NCBI RefSeq assembly: GCF_900105095.1
Contig: NZ_LT629743.1
Coordinates: 2,046,001-2,110,000 of the forward strand
Length of the DNA: 64,000 bases
DNA from: Erythrobacter sp. HL-111
GTDB lineage: Bacteria; Pseudomonadota; Alphaproteobacteria; Sphingomonadales; Sphingomonadaceae
Reading direction: 5' to 3'
In this document: positions 51,104 to 60,793 of the stretch, piece by piece
Layout of the letters: the number at the start of each line of letters is the position of its first letter
Numbering within the stretch: position 1 is the stretch's first letter
Translations under genes and position numbers: made by a program
The notes under the pieces: generated by a model
Databases searched by the model: none
What the model was told of the DNA's origin: nothing
What the model saw: only the letters and a program-made list of their open reading frames with translations

Positions 51104-53338
51104 TTACGTCGCGCGGTCGGGAGCGGCCGCGATCGCGATCGTCGTGTCGTCGCCGCGCGAAGCACCGCCGTAGTAGCTTTGATAGCGGCCATAGCCGTAA
51201 TCGATGACCCGCGCGGAAGCCTTGGTGAGCGACCCGCCGAGCAGATTGGCCCCCGCCATTCGCAGCTGCGACAGGGCGGCGCGCGCCAGGGCGGTCCGCG
51301 TCTTGCCGCTTTCGAGCGTGAAGAGCACGCCGTCGCTGCAAGAGGACAGCAGGACCGCATCGGCAAAGCGCGCGACCGGCGGGGCATCGATGATCACGTG
51401 ATCGAACAGGCTCCGCGCGTTCGCAAGGATGGCATCGAGCCGGGCGGGAAGGATGATGTTCGCCGGGTTGGGCGGGATCGGCCCGCTCGGCAGCAGGAAG
51501 AGGTTGGGACTGGTCGTCTTGACCACGTGCTCGGTCAGGGACGTGTCGCTGGTGAGCAGGGTCGAAAGGCCGATGCGGTCGTCCTCGCTGACGACGAAGG
51601 AGGGTTTGCGCATGTCCGCGTCGATCAGGAGGACGCGTCTGCCGGTATCCGACAGCTGCACGCCGAGCGAATAGCTCGTGCTCGACTTGCCTTCCTCGGG
51701 GCGCGAGCTGGTGACGAGGAGGACCTGCGGAAATCCGCCCTCGCCCGACAGCTGCAACCCTGTCCGCAGGCTGGCATAGGCATCGTAGATGACCGAATAC
51801 TGATCGCGCACCTCTTCGAGGAAATTCGCGTTCTTGGTGGCGAGGGGAATCGCGCCGAGCGCGGGAAGACCGAGCTTTTCGCGCAGGTCGTCCTTTGTCT
51901 TAACAGTATCGGTCAGGCGGTCGTAGAGCACGGCGAGACCGGCCCCCAGGAATAGGCCAAGGAGGGTGCCGAGGATGGTGTTGCGCAGGATGTTCGGTTC
52001 GAACGGGGTGCTCGGAGCCTGCGCCTGGTCGACCGTCGCCGCCTGGGCGGTCCCGATGCCTTCGACCACGCCGACTTCGTTGTAGCGTTCGAGCAGCGCA
52101 TCATAGAGCGAGCGGTTCGTATCGAGTTCGCGCTGGAGAATGTTGTACTGGATCGCGTCCTCGCGCTCGGTGAGCGCGCTGCCGGTGAGCTGCGAGACCC
52201 GTTCGCTCAGCGCCTGTTCTTCGGCGAGCGCGGCGCGATATTCGGCTTCGAGCGTGCCGGTCGCGCGCGAATTCTCGGTCAGGATCTGCCGGTCGAGCTC
52301 CTCGATACGGGTCTTGAGCCGTGCCATCTCGGGGAAGGAATCCTGGAGATAGGTCGATTTTTCGCGATATTCCGCCTCGAGCACGGCCTTCTCCTGCCGG
52401 AGCGTTGCGGAATTCCCGCCGCCCGCTGCCAGAGCTGCCGCCTGGCGGTAGCGCTGCTCGGCCGTGATGCGCTTCTGCTGGGCCGCGGCGAGCGCGGAAT
52501 TGAGCGTGCCGAGCGATTCCCCGGTGAGCGTGCTGCTCCCCGCGCCGCCTTCGCCTTCGCCGCTGCCGACGAGCACGATTCCGTTTTCCTTGGCATAGGC
52601 GACGAGCCGGCGTTCGGCATCGTTGATCTCCTCGCGGACGGTCCTGATCCGCTCCTCGAGGAACCTGCGCGCCGATGTCGTGGCTTCGTATTTCCGGTCG
52701 AGCGTGAGATCGATGAAGGACGTCGCGAACCCGTTGGCGAGCCTTGCCGCTTCGGCCGGATCATCGGACACGTAGCTCAATTCGATCAACCGGCTGTTGG
52801 GCGACGGGCTCACGGTGAGGCCCTCGGCGATCGACGCGGCGAGGCCCGCCACGCGTTGAGGATCGCGGGCGGCGGCGGCCTCGGCTCCCGATGTTTCGGC
52901 CGCGTCGAAGCGATTGGACTCGCCGACGAGGCCCAGATCCTGCACCACGCGTTCGGCGAGAGCCCTGCTGCGCAGGATGCCGATCTGCGTTTCCTGGAAC
53001 TGGCTGTCGGTGGTGGGAACGACAAGACCCTCGCTCGCGTCACCGCCGTTGGAAAGGACCGGAACGCTGGGCGGGTTGAGCTCGATCGTCGCGGTCGCGC
53101 GATAGAGCGGGCTTTTCGAAAGCGAGTAGCCCAGGGCCGCGACCAGGCCGAGGAGCGCCGCCAGCAGGATCCACCACTTGCGTTCCCACAGGACGGTAAG
53201 GATGTCGCCGATCGAGAAATCGAATTCGTCCTCGTCGTCGATCATCTCGTCGGCGAGGTAGGGCGAGAGAGCGCCTTGCTGCCGTTCCACGAGTGCATCG
53301 CGCGGCGCGCGCGGGGGAAGCTGTTCTTGGCTGTTCAC
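51104..53338 (-). CDS. wzc: Polysaccharide chain-length determinant/tyrosine autokinase (Wzc-like)
   Basis: A 744-residue inner-membrane protein combining a Wzz domain (about 40-470), two membrane helices (about 56-75 and 448-468), a long periplasmic coiled-coil region (about 195-400) and a C-terminal BY-kinase domain. Kinase motifs are Walker A SRPEEGKSSTS (about 541-551), Walker A' LLIDADMRKPS (about 566-576) and Walker B HVIIDAPPV (about 645-653). The C-terminal tyrosine cluster YGYGRYQSYYGG (about 711-722) is the autophosphorylation region. It controls chain length and works with Wza in export. The start is GTG with GGGAAA upstream. Confidence 0.95.
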   Translation of the reverse strand: MNSQEQLPPRAPRDALVERQQGALSPYLADEMIDDEDEFDFSIGDILTVLWERKWWILLAALLGLVAALGYSLSKSPLYRATATIELNPPSVPVLSNGGDASEGLVVPTTDSQFQETQIGILRSRALAERVVQDLGLVGESNRFDAAETSGAEAAAARDPQRVAGLAASIAEGLTVSPSPNSRLIELSYVSDDPAEAARLANGFATSFIDLTLDRKYEATTSARRFLEERIRTVREEINDAERRLVAYAKENGIVLVGSGEGEGGAGSSTLTGESLGTLNSALAAAQQKRITAEQRYRQAAALAAGGGNSATLRQEKAVLEAEYREKSTYLQDSFPEMARLKTRIEELDRQILTENSRATGTLEAEYRAALAEEQALSERVSQLTGSALTEREDAIQYNILQRELDTNRSLYDALLERYNEVGVVEGIGTAQAATVDQAQAPSTPFEPNILRNTILGTLLGLFLGAGLAVLYDRLTDTVKTKDDLREKLGLPALGAIPLATKNANFLEEVRDQYSVIYDAYASLRTGLQLSGEGGFPQVLLVTSSRPEEGKSSTSYSLGVQLSDTGRRVLLIDADMRKPSFVVSEDDRIGLSTLLTSDTSLTEHVVKTTSPNLFLLPSGPIPPNPANIILPARLDAILANARSLFDHVIIDAPPVARFADAVLLSSCSDGVLFTLESGKTRTALARAALSQLRMAGANLLGGSLTKASARVIDYGYGRYQSYYGGASRGDDTTIAIAAAPDRAT

Positions 53339-53349
53339 GAATTTTCCCG

Positions 53350-54033
53350 TCAGAACGGCCGGAAGATGCCGAAGGTCTGAACGCTCCGGAAGAGGTTATC
53401 CATGGTCTCCTTCCTCCGCGAACCCTCGACCACGATGATGTCGCCGCGAAAGATTTCCGGATCGGGTTCCTGCCCCTTGCGGATCGTCGTTAGATCGAAC
53501 CCCGCGATCATCCGCTCGCCATCGATCTGACGGAAGACGAAGACACGCTTGGGGTTCGCCGTGTTGTCGAGACCACCGCCCACGGCCACGGCCTGGACGA
53601 GCGTCATGCTCCCGAAGTTCGGATAGACACCCGGACGCCGAACCGCCCCGTCGATGGTGATGTTGCTGCCCGTCGCGGACACGATCCCGACGGTCACGTC
53701 GGGATTCTTGAGGTATTCCGCGGAGAGCCGTTCCTTGAGACGCGCCTGCAGTTCGTCGGTCGTTTGGTTGACCGCCTCGACCGCCCCGATGAGCGGCAGA
53801 TTGATCCGACCCGTGAGATCGACCTGGTATTCGCCCGAAAACTGTTCGACCTGGAAGACGTTGACCAGCACCTTGTCGAGCGGGGCGATCCGGTAGTCGG
53901 CGGCGACCATTTCGACGCTGACCGGGTCGGGCGCGACGAAACCCTCGGGGCTGTAGGCTACATCGTCGGAGCGACTCGTCGAGCAGCCGGAAGCCAGGAC
54001 AAGCCCGCCAAGCAGAACCAAAGCCCTGACCAT
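53350..54033 (-). CDS. wza: Polysaccharide export lipoprotein (Wza-like)
   Basis: A 227-residue outer-membrane export lipoprotein. The lipobox LASGC gives Cys17 after a typical signal sequence. The mature protein has the polysaccharide export domain (about 45-125, YRIAPLDKVLVNVFQVEQFSGEY) and a SLBB domain (about 130-190, ITIDGAVRRPGVYPN, MTLVQAVAVGGGLDNTA). The ATG at 54033 puts the lipobox in the expected place; a TTG at 54048 is less likely. It is the first gene of the operon wza-wzc-TPR-ligase. Confidence 0.94.
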   Translation of the reverse strand: MVRALVLLGGLVLASGCSTSRSDDVAYSPEGFVAPDPVSVEMVAADYRIAPLDKVLVNVFQVEQFSGEYQVDLTGRINLPLIGAVEAVNQTTDELQARLKERLSAEYLKNPDVTVGIVSATGSNITIDGAVRRPGVYPNFGSMTLVQAVAVGGGLDNTANPKRVFVFRQIDGERMIAGFDLTTIRKGQEPDPEIFRGDIIVVEGSRRKETMDNLFRSVQTFGIFRPF

Positions 54034-54208
54034 CACAGGCAATTCCAAGGGAGATTCATCTGGACCAGCCGATCCTTCTAGACGCCGTGTATCCGAACCC
54101 GATTTAGGTTCGGCCTTCCGGCATCGAATAACCGAAAGGCCCGAAAAAGCATAGGGTTATCTTAACGCGACGGTCGACAACCGCATGAACGGACCGATCG
54201 CGCCCCGA

Positions 54209-54565
54209 TCAGGGGGAAGCGGGATCCAGACCGCCGCCACCATCGCCGTCATCGTCATCGGTCGCGATGATGATCGCGCCGGCAAGCGCCCCGAGCGCGA
54301 ACAGCGACACGACGATCGCGCTGATACCGCCGGCAAGCTCGGAACCGTCGACGACCGGCTCGCGAGTCACGTCGAGCGAGGCCGAATTCGAAGCGCTCTT
54401 GCCGCACTTGCGGACCATCTTGTAACCGGATGCGCCCTTCACCTTCTCGAGGCTGGCCGCGCAGGTCGGCTGGCCGGCGAGCGGCGAGGGAGCCGCCTGT
54501 GCAGACAGGGGCAGAGGAGTCGTCGCGACGACGAGGCTCACCAGAGGGATCAGCGAAAGGCGCAT
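54209..54565 (-). CDS. Small secreted/membrane protein of unknown function
   Basis: A 118-residue protein with an N-terminal signal peptide (residues 1-21, ending LSAQA), two Cys (GQPTCAASLEKV and VRKCGKSAS) that could form a disulphide, and one later hydrophobic segment (about 82-101, GGISAIVVSLFALGALAGAI) followed by an acidic DDDDGDGGGG tail. The start is fixed by AAGGAGAA upstream. It lies upstream of wza in the same direction and is probably a small inner-membrane protein of the EPS locus. I recognise no family. Confidence 0.75.
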   Translation of the reverse strand: MRLSLIPLVSLVVATTPLPLSAQAAPSPLAGQPTCAASLEKVKGASGYKMVRKCGKSASNSASLDVTREPVVDGSELAGGISAIVVSLFALGALAGAIIIATDDDDGDGGGGLDPASP

Positions 54566-55105
54566 TACGATTCTCCTTCGCAAGTGCGGTATCAAAGAAT
54601 CGGGTCCAATTCCACCCCTAAATGCCGCGCGCAAAGCTCGGTTCGACCGCCTGCGCCGCGGGAATGAAGGAAACCAAGGACTTCCGGCAGGGTCGGCCGA
54701 AAAACAATTCGCCGCGGCCGCACCGGGACCGGATCGCTCGGGACCCATTTCACGGAAAAGCACCGGCAGGGGCAGGATCGGACAGGGCTGTCCACGGCGC
54801 GAGGTGGACTGCGGGCGCGGCCCGGCAAGCGTTGCGCGCAGGCGCGGCGGAAAACCCCCGAGATAATTTAAGGGAATATCGCGAAAACCACCTGCGCCGC
54901 ACTGACGCCCAATTACGGTAAAAACGTAATTCGCATATTACTTAATTTTCGGATTTCAAATCAGTTACCGGATCAAGTTTTGACCCCTCTCGTCTTGGGG
55001 GTCGGCTTACCACCCGCTTCTATGCGCGATTCCGGATGGTCATGACTTGCCGATTTCAACCCTGCTCCACCGAAAAGCGCCTCCCGTCGCGAACAGGAGG
55101 TGTAG
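54566..55105. promoter_or_regulatory. Divergent AT-rich region with inverted repeat AATTACG/CGTAATT
   Basis: A 540-base gap between the small secreted-protein gene and the protease gene. Around 54900-54980 it becomes AT-rich, and AATTACG at 54911-54917 is exactly inverted at 54925-54931 around GTAAAAA, suiting a dimeric regulator. A GACCCC/GGGGTC hairpin lies at 54982-55003. AGGAGG at about 55096 is the protease ribosome-binding site. No gene is seen in the gap. Confidence 0.5.
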
Positions 55106-57460
55106 GTGGTCAAGTCCGGTCTGCGTCCGATCGTCGTTTCCCTGCTCGCCGGAGCGGCGGCGAGCACCCTGGCGGCATGCGGAGGTCATGTCGGCGGGTC
55201 GGTCGCTTCCACGCCGGTGGCGCTTCCGCCCGCTCCCGCACCTTCGCCCCCACCGTCGCCCACGCCTTCGCCGCCCTCCGCTCCGACCCCGACCCCGACA
55301 CCCACGCCGGATCCATGCGCCTCGTCCTGCACGAGCGTCCCACCGCCGACCGGCTACGTCATCACGCCTTCCGATCTCCAGCCCCGGCGATCGGCGCAGG
55401 ACGATGACGAATACCGGCGCAACTACACCGTCGGCGAATACATAAACGCCCTCTTCGCGCTCGATAACGATTGGGTCGGCCAGGGCGTGCTCGTCGGGGT
55501 GCTGGACGATGGCGTCCATGCGGTCGGCGATCTCGAGGGGAAGGTCCATGCCGGGCTGAGCCGCGATTTCGGCTATGTCGAGAAGAACGACATCCGGACC
55601 CTGCGAAGCGGCAACGACCGGTTCGGCGATGCCTCGTCGAGCCACGGGACGCCGGTCGCCGGCATCATCGCCGCGCGCGATGACGGCGAGGGCGTGCAGG
55701 GGCTCGCCCCGGGCGCGATGATCGTCTCGCTCCGCGTCGACAGCATGGTCGACGGCGAAAAGGTCTGGGGTACCGGGCGCGACCTTGCCCTGCGCCACGC
55801 CGCCGACAACCGCATCCCGCTCGTCAACAAGTCGCTCGCGCTGCGCCCCGGGACCTCGCCCTCGCGCAAGTTCATGGACGCCCTCGCCTATTACAACCGC
55901 CGCGCGCAGGGCCTCGTGGTCGCTGCGGCGGGCAATAACGGGCTCGACACCAGCGCGACCGCAGTCGAAGTCGATCCCCGCCATGCCGAAAGCTGGCTCT
56001 TCGTCGCCGGGCTCAAGTCCGATGGCCGCGATTTCGAGCTCGCCGATTACTCGAACCGCTGCGGCTCGATGATGAACCGCTGCGTCGTCGCCCCGACGCT
56101 CAGCCGCACGGTCGGCGCCAGCGGCAATCCCCAGACCTTCGGCGGCACGAGCTCGGCGGCGCCGGTCGTCACCTCGGTCGCGGCGATGATCCTGTCGAAA
56201 TGGCCGCAGCTCACCGGCGTCGATGCAGGCAACATCATCCTCAATTCCGCCCGCGATCTCGGCGCGCCCGGCGTCGATCGGGTCTATGGCCACGGGCTCG
56301 TCGATGCCGAAGCCGCCCTGCGCCCGGTCAACCCGGTGCTGTCGAACAACGCGATGAGCGTTCCGCTGGAAGCCAATGCCATGGTGCTCGGCAACGCCTT
56401 CGGCGGGCTGACGGGTGCCTCTTTCGCGGACGCCTTCAGCGCAGTCACCGTGCTCGACCAGTATGGCCGCGATTACACCGGAAACCTCTCGTCGCTCGTC
56501 CTGCAGCCGGCGGCGGGTTCGGAGGGCGCGATGGACCGGCAGGTCGAAGCGCAGTTCAACGCGCGCTCCGCGGCCTTCGCCAGCCCGGCGGGTTCGGCCA
56601 TAGTCGGGGTGACGGCGTTCGACACCGGCCTGCGCGATGCGGCCGGGGTTCCGGTGCTCGAAAACCGGCTGACCAATGCCGAGATCGCCTATCGCCTGAA
56701 CGACGCCGTCACCCTGACCGGCGGATACAACAGGGCAGGCGACGTGACCGCGAACATCATGGGGCTCGCGCCGACCTCGGATGCGATGCCGGCCTATTCG
56801 CCGCTCGCGCGGACGAGCCTCGGCATCGCGCACAGGCTCGGCCGCGGGCGCCTTGCGCTCGCCGGATATCGCGGCGGGGAAGGCGGGATCGGGGCGCGCG
56901 GCGCCGTGCTGCAGTTCACGCAGGGCGCGCGTTCGCTCAAGCTCGGCCTTTTGCACGAGGACGGTGCGGTGTTCGGGACCCCCGTCGGCACGGGGATGAT
57001 GCGCTTCGGCGACGGCGCGCGCACCTGGTTCGTCGAGGGTGCGAGCGGGTTCGACCTCGGGCAGTGGAGTTTCGAGGGATTCGCGAGCCTCGGGCGAACC
57101 CGCCTGCTGCTCGGCGGGGACACGCTGCTGACCGATGCCGATTCGATCACCACGGGGCGCTTCGGCCTGATCGCGAGCTACCCCGCGCTGCGCGGCCGCG
57201 TCAGCTTCGGCCTTGCCCAGCCGCTGGTCGTGCTCGCCGGCGATGCGACGGTCAGCGTGGGACGCGGTTATGACCTCGCCGCGCGCGCGCTCCTGCTGCA
57301 GGAGCGCAAGGTGAGCCTTGCGGGCGGGATCGCCCCGCAGTTCACGCTCGGATACGAACGCCGCGGCGATCGCTCGGACCTGCGATTCGCCCTGGCGCGC
57401 GATGGCGCGGGCCGCGACATCCGGGGGATCGCGAGCTGGCGGGTCCGTTTCGGAAGGTGA
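55106..57460 (+). CDS. Subtilisin-like S8 serine protease, surface lipoprotein with beta-rich C-terminus
   Basis: A 784-residue S8 family peptidase. A lipobox LAAC (Cys25) is followed by a Pro/Thr/Ser-rich linker (about 37-75). The protease domain (about 105-400) has Asp in VGVLDDGVH (about 134), His in SHGTPVAGI (about 179) and Ser in GGTSSAAPVV (about 349), so the catalytic triad is complete. The C-terminal half (about 410-784) is rich in alternating residues and glycine and looks like an autotransporter-type beta-barrel ending VRFGR. It is probably at the outer membrane, acting on surface or secreted proteins. The GTG start follows AGGAGG. Confidence 0.88.
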   Translation: MVKSGLRPIVVSLLAGAAASTLAACGGHVGGSVASTPVALPPAPAPSPPPSPTPSPPSAPTPTPTPTPDPCASSCTSVPPPTGYVITPSDLQPRRSAQDDDEYRRNYTVGEYINALFALDNDWVGQGVLVGVLDDGVHAVGDLEGKVHAGLSRDFGYVEKNDIRTLRSGNDRFGDASSSHGTPVAGIIAARDDGEGVQGLAPGAMIVSLRVDSMVDGEKVWGTGRDLALRHAADNRIPLVNKSLALRPGTSPSRKFMDALAYYNRRAQGLVVAAAGNNGLDTSATAVEVDPRHAESWLFVAGLKSDGRDFELADYSNRCGSMMNRCVVAPTLSRTVGASGNPQTFGGTSSAAPVVTSVAAMILSKWPQLTGVDAGNIILNSARDLGAPGVDRVYGHGLVDAEAALRPVNPVLSNNAMSVPLEANAMVLGNAFGGLTGASFADAFSAVTVLDQYGRDYTGNLSSLVLQPAAGSEGAMDRQVEAQFNARSAAFASPAGSAIVGVTAFDTGLRDAAGVPVLENRLTNAEIAYRLNDAVTLTGGYNRAGDVTANIMGLAPTSDAMPAYSPLARTSLGIAHRLGRGRLALAGYRGGEGGIGARGAVLQFTQGARSLKLGLLHEDGAVFGTPVGTGMMRFGDGARTWFVEGASGFDLGQWSFEGFASLGRTRLLLGGDTLLTDADSITTGRFGLIASYPALRGRVSFGLAQPLVVLAGDATVSVGRGYDLAARALLLQERKVSLAGGIAPQFTLGYERRGDRSDLRFALARDGAGRDIRGIASWRVRFGR

Positions 57461-57488
57461 GCGCGGCCCCGGGCGCGCAGGGCACGCG

Positions 57489-58457
57489 TCAGAGGCGCAC
57501 CCGCTCCTCGTTCTCGAGGAACCAGCGGTAGGTTTCTTCGACGCCCCGTTCGAGCGGGATCGTCGGCGTCCAGCCGAGGCCTTTCAGCTTGCTCACGTCC
57601 ATGAGCTTTCGCATGGTGCCGTCGGGTTTCGAGGGATCGGTCGCGATCCGGCCGCCGAAGCCGGTCACGCGCGCGACCAGTTCGGCCAGCTCGAGGATCG
57701 AGATATCCTCGCCGCAGCCGACATTTATGTGGCTCAGCATCGGATCGGTGCTCGCCTCGTACCGATCGCGCGGCAGGTCGAGCACGAAGAGCGAGGCCGC
57801 CGCCATGTCGTCGACGTGCAGGAATTCGCGCCGCGGCGTGCCGGTGCCCCAGATCGTCACCTCGCCCCGGCCGTCCCGGGCGGCCTCGTGGAACCGGCGG
57901 ATCAGCGCGGGAAGGACGTGGCTGTTCTGCGGGTGGAAATTGTCGCCCGGACCATAGAGATTGGTCGGCATGACCGAGCGGTAATCGGTCCCGTGCTGGC
58001 GGTTGTAGCTTTCGCACAGCTTGATCCCGGCGATCTTGGCGATGGCATAGGGCTCGTTCGTGGGTTCGAGCGGCCCGGTCAGCAGGGCCTCCTCGGCCAT
58101 CGGCTGCGGCACCGCCTTGGGATAGATGCAGGACGACCCGAGAAAGAGGAGGCGCGTCACGCCGGCCTCGAACGCCTGGTGGATGACGTTCGCCTCCATC
58201 ATCAGGTTGTCGTAGATGAAGTCCGCCGGATAGGTGTCGTTGGCGTGGATCCCGCCGACCCTCGCCGCAGCCAGGATCACGGCGTCGGGCCGTTCGGCCT
58301 GCATGAAGGCGCGCACCGCGGCCTGGTCGGTGAGGTCGAGCTCCGCGCGGGTCCGCGTGACGAGGTCGAGTTCATCGCCGCGCGCGCGCCAGGCCTCTAG
58401 CTGGCGCAAAATCGCGCCGCCCACCATGCCGCGATGGCCCGCGATATGGACTTTCAT
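57489..58457 (-). CDS. fcl: GDP-L-fucose synthase
   Basis: A 322-residue epimerase-reductase that converts GDP-4-keto-6-deoxy-mannose to GDP-L-fucose with NADPH. The N-terminal motif is [34 protein letters not shown] is diagnostic of the enzyme, SSCIYPK supplies the catalytic Ser/Cys, and YAIAK carries Tyr and Lys. [20 protein letters not shown] is also conserved. It starts 12 bases after gmd on the same strand. The product supplies fucose for the surface glycans. Confidence 0.95.
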   Translation of the reverse strand: MKVHIAGHRGMVGGAILRQLEAWRARGDELDLVTRTRAELDLTDQAAVRAFMQAERPDAVILAAARVGGIHANDTYPADFIYDNLMMEANVIHQAFEAGVTRLLFLGSSCIYPKAVPQPMAEEALLTGPLEPTNEPYAIAKIAGIKLCESYNRQHGTDYRSVMPTNLYGPGDNFHPQNSHVLPALIRRFHEAARDGRGEVTIWGTGTPRREFLHVDDMAAASLFVLDLPRDRYEASTDPMLSHINVGCGEDISILELAELVARVTGFGGRIATDPSKPDGTMRKLMDVSKLKGLGWTPTIPLERGVEETYRWFLENEERVRL

Positions 58458-58469
58458 CGCTGCCCGCCC

Positions 58470-59591
58470 TCAGTTTTCGATGCTGACCGGAAGCGTGAAG
58501 CCGTTATCCTTGAGGAAGGCATGGCGCCGCGCTTCCACGAGGTCGGCCGCGACCATCTCCGCGCACATTTCGCGAGCGGTGATCTCCGGCTCCCAGCCCA
58601 GCAGCTCGCGCGCCTTGGCGGGATCGCCGAGCAGGGTTTCGACTTCGGCCGGGCGGAAATAGCGCGGGTCGATCCGCATGACGACATCGCCCACCTTGAG
58701 CGCGGGCGCCTTGTCCCCCGTGATCCCGGCGACCGTCGCGATCTCGTCCGTGCCCTCGCCCGAGAATTCGAGCTCCAGGCCGAGCTCCTCCGCCGACCAG
58801 CGGATGAATTCGCGCACCGAATATTGCTGTCCGGTCGCGATGACGAAATCCTCGGGCTTGTCCTGCTGCAGCATCATCCACTGCATCCGCACGTAGTCAT
58901 GGGCATGGCCCCAGTCGCGCAGGGCGTCGATATTGCCCATGTAGAGGCACGGTTCGAGCCCCTGCGCGATGTTGGCGAGGCCGCGCGTGATCTTGCGCGT
59001 GACGAAGGTCTCCCCCCGGCGCGGGCTTTCGTGGTTGAACAGGATGCCGTTGCAGGCATAGATCCCGTAGGCTTCGCGGTAGTTCACGGTGATCCAGTAG
59101 GCATAGAGCTTCGCCACCGCGTAGGGCGAGCGCGGATGGAAGGGCGTCGTTTCCTTCTGCGGCACTTCCTGCACCAGGCCGTAGAGTTCGGAGGTCGAGG
59201 CCTGATAGTAGCGGGCCTTCTTCTCGAGATCGAGGAATCGGATCGCCTCGAGCAGGCGCAGCGCCCCGAGCGCGTCGACATCCGCGGTGTATTCGGGCGA
59301 TTCGAAGCTGACCGCGACGTGAGACTGCGCGGCGAGGTTGTAGATCTCGTCCGGCTGCACCTCGTGGATGATGCGCGTGAGGTTCGAGCTGTCGGTGAGG
59401 TCGCCGTAGTGGAGCGTGAGCTTGGGATTGGGCTGGTGCGGGTCCTGGTAGATGTGATCGATGCGCTGCGTGTTGAACAGCGAGGCGCGCCGCTTGATCC
59501 CGTGGACCTCGTATCCCTTGGCCAGCAGGAATTCGGCGAGATAGGACCCGTCCTGCCCGGTGATCCCCGAAATCAAAGCGCGCTTGGTCAT
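58470..59591 (-). CDS. gmd: GDP-mannose 4,6-dehydratase
   Basis: A 373-residue NDP-sugar dehydratase that converts GDP-mannose to GDP-4-keto-6-deoxymannose. The N-terminal [15 protein letters not shown] binds NADP, TSELYG gives the catalytic Thr/Ser/Glu region, [12 protein letters not shown] carries Tyr-X3-Lys, and [16 protein letters not shown] is diagnostic for GMD. It is the first gene of a two-gene operon with fcl. Together with the phosphomutase at 8.2-9.7 kb it supports GDP-fucose production, although mannose-1-phosphate guanylyltransferase is not in the window. Confidence 0.97.
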   Translation of the reverse strand: MTKRALISGITGQDGSYLAEFLLAKGYEVHGIKRRASLFNTQRIDHIYQDPHQPNPKLTLHYGDLTDSSNLTRIIHEVQPDEIYNLAAQSHVAVSFESPEYTADVDALGALRLLEAIRFLDLEKKARYYQASTSELYGLVQEVPQKETTPFHPRSPYAVAKLYAYWITVNYREAYGIYACNGILFNHESPRRGETFVTRKITRGLANIAQGLEPCLYMGNIDALRDWGHAHDYVRMQWMMLQQDKPEDFVIATGQQYSVREFIRWSAEELGLELEFSGEGTDEIATVAGITGDKAPALKVGDVVMRIDPRYFRPAEVETLLGDPAKARELLGWEPEITAREMCAEMVAADLVEARRHAFLKDNGFTLPVSIEN

Positions 59592-59887
59592 GAGAGAGGA
59601 TTCCTGCTGCGATTTTTCGTCGTCTGGTGATCGGCGACGCCGTCGCCGCGGCCCGGCCGGGCGTCATGCCCGGCCCGGGTCGGCAGGCGTCGCCACGGGT
59701 TTGCCAGCACCGGGACCATTTGAACAGGAGATTTGGCTCGGTCGCGGCGGCTTTTCGGGCGCTGCCCCGCCCCCTGCGCCGCGACCGGGCCAGCCTTGCC
59801 GGCACGCCGCGCCGCATAGCTGCGCTTGGTTGTGCAGGTGCAAAAACTTGTTTGTCTCGCCTGCCGCGATGCCTAGGGAAACAGGCC

Positions 59888-60793
59888 ATGACGATGACAC
59901 TCACGCATCTCCAGCGACTCGAGGCCGAGAGCATCCATATCTTCCGCGAGGTCGTGGCCGAGGCGGAGAACCCGGTCATGCTCTATTCGGTCGGCAAGGA
60001 CTCCTCGGTCATGCTGCACCTGGCGCGCAAGGCCTTCCATCCCTCGCCGCCGCCCTTCCCGATGCTGCACGTCGCGAGCGGGTGGGATTTCCGCGACCTT
60101 CTCGATCACCGCGACCGGACCGTGCGCGAATACGGGCTCGAACTCATCGTCGCGCAGAATGAAGACGCCGAGGCGCAGGGCATCAATCCCTTCGACACCG
60201 GCAGCGCGCTCTATTCGCAGGCGCAGCTGACCGAACCGCTCAAGCGCGCGCTGACGCAGCACGGCTTCGACGCGGCCTTCGGCGGCGGGCGGCGCGACGA
60301 GGAGAAGGCGCGGGCGAAGGAGCGCGTGTTCTCGTTCCGCAACGCGGCGCATCGCTGGGACCCCAAGAACCAGCGGCCCGAGCTGTGGAACCTCTACAAT
60401 GCCAGGAAGAACAAGGGCGAAAGCATCCGCGTCTTCCCGATCTCGAACTGGACCGAGCTCGACATCTGGCAATACATCGCGCTCGAGAAGATCGACATCG
60501 TCCCGCTCTACCTCTCGAAGAAGCGCCCGACGGTCACGCGCGACGGGCTGATCCTCGTGGTCGACGACGACCGCTTCCGCTTCGAGGAGGGCGAGGAGGT
60601 GGTCGAACGCTCGGTCCGTTTCCGCACGCTCGGCTGCTACCCGCTCACCGGCGCGACGATCAGCGAGGCCACGACCATGAACGCGATCATCCAGGAAATG
60701 CTGCTCGCCACCGGTTCGGAAAGGCAGGGCCGCGCGATCGACAAGGGGCAGTCGGCCTCGATGGAAGACAAGAAGCAGGAGGGCTATTTCTGA
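59888..60793 (+). CDS. cysD: Sulfate adenylyltransferase subunit 2
   Basis: A 301-residue ATP-PP-loop enzyme that forms adenosine phosphosulfate from ATP and sulfate with the GTPase CysN. The PP motif is [11 protein letters not shown] (around residues 34-44), and [20 protein letters not shown] and the [13 protein letters not shown] region are strongly conserved. The ATG at 59888 matches the family N-terminus ([16 protein letters not shown]); the frame extends further but without support. Its stop and the cysNC start share an A (TGATG). It is the first step in both sulfate assimilation and PAPS supply. Confidence 0.96.
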   Translation: MTMTLTHLQRLEAESIHIFREVVAEAENPVMLYSVGKDSSVMLHLARKAFHPSPPPFPMLHVASGWDFRDLLDHRDRTVREYGLELIVAQNEDAEAQGINPFDTGSALYSQAQLTEPLKRALTQHGFDAAFGGGRRDEEKARAKERVFSFRNAAHRWDPKNQRPELWNLYNARKNKGESIRVFPISNWTELDIWQYIALEKIDIVPLYLSKKRPTVTRDGLILVVDDDRFRFEEGEEVVERSVRFRTLGCYPLTGATISEATTMNAIIQEMLLATGSERQGRAIDKGQSASMEDKKQEGYF

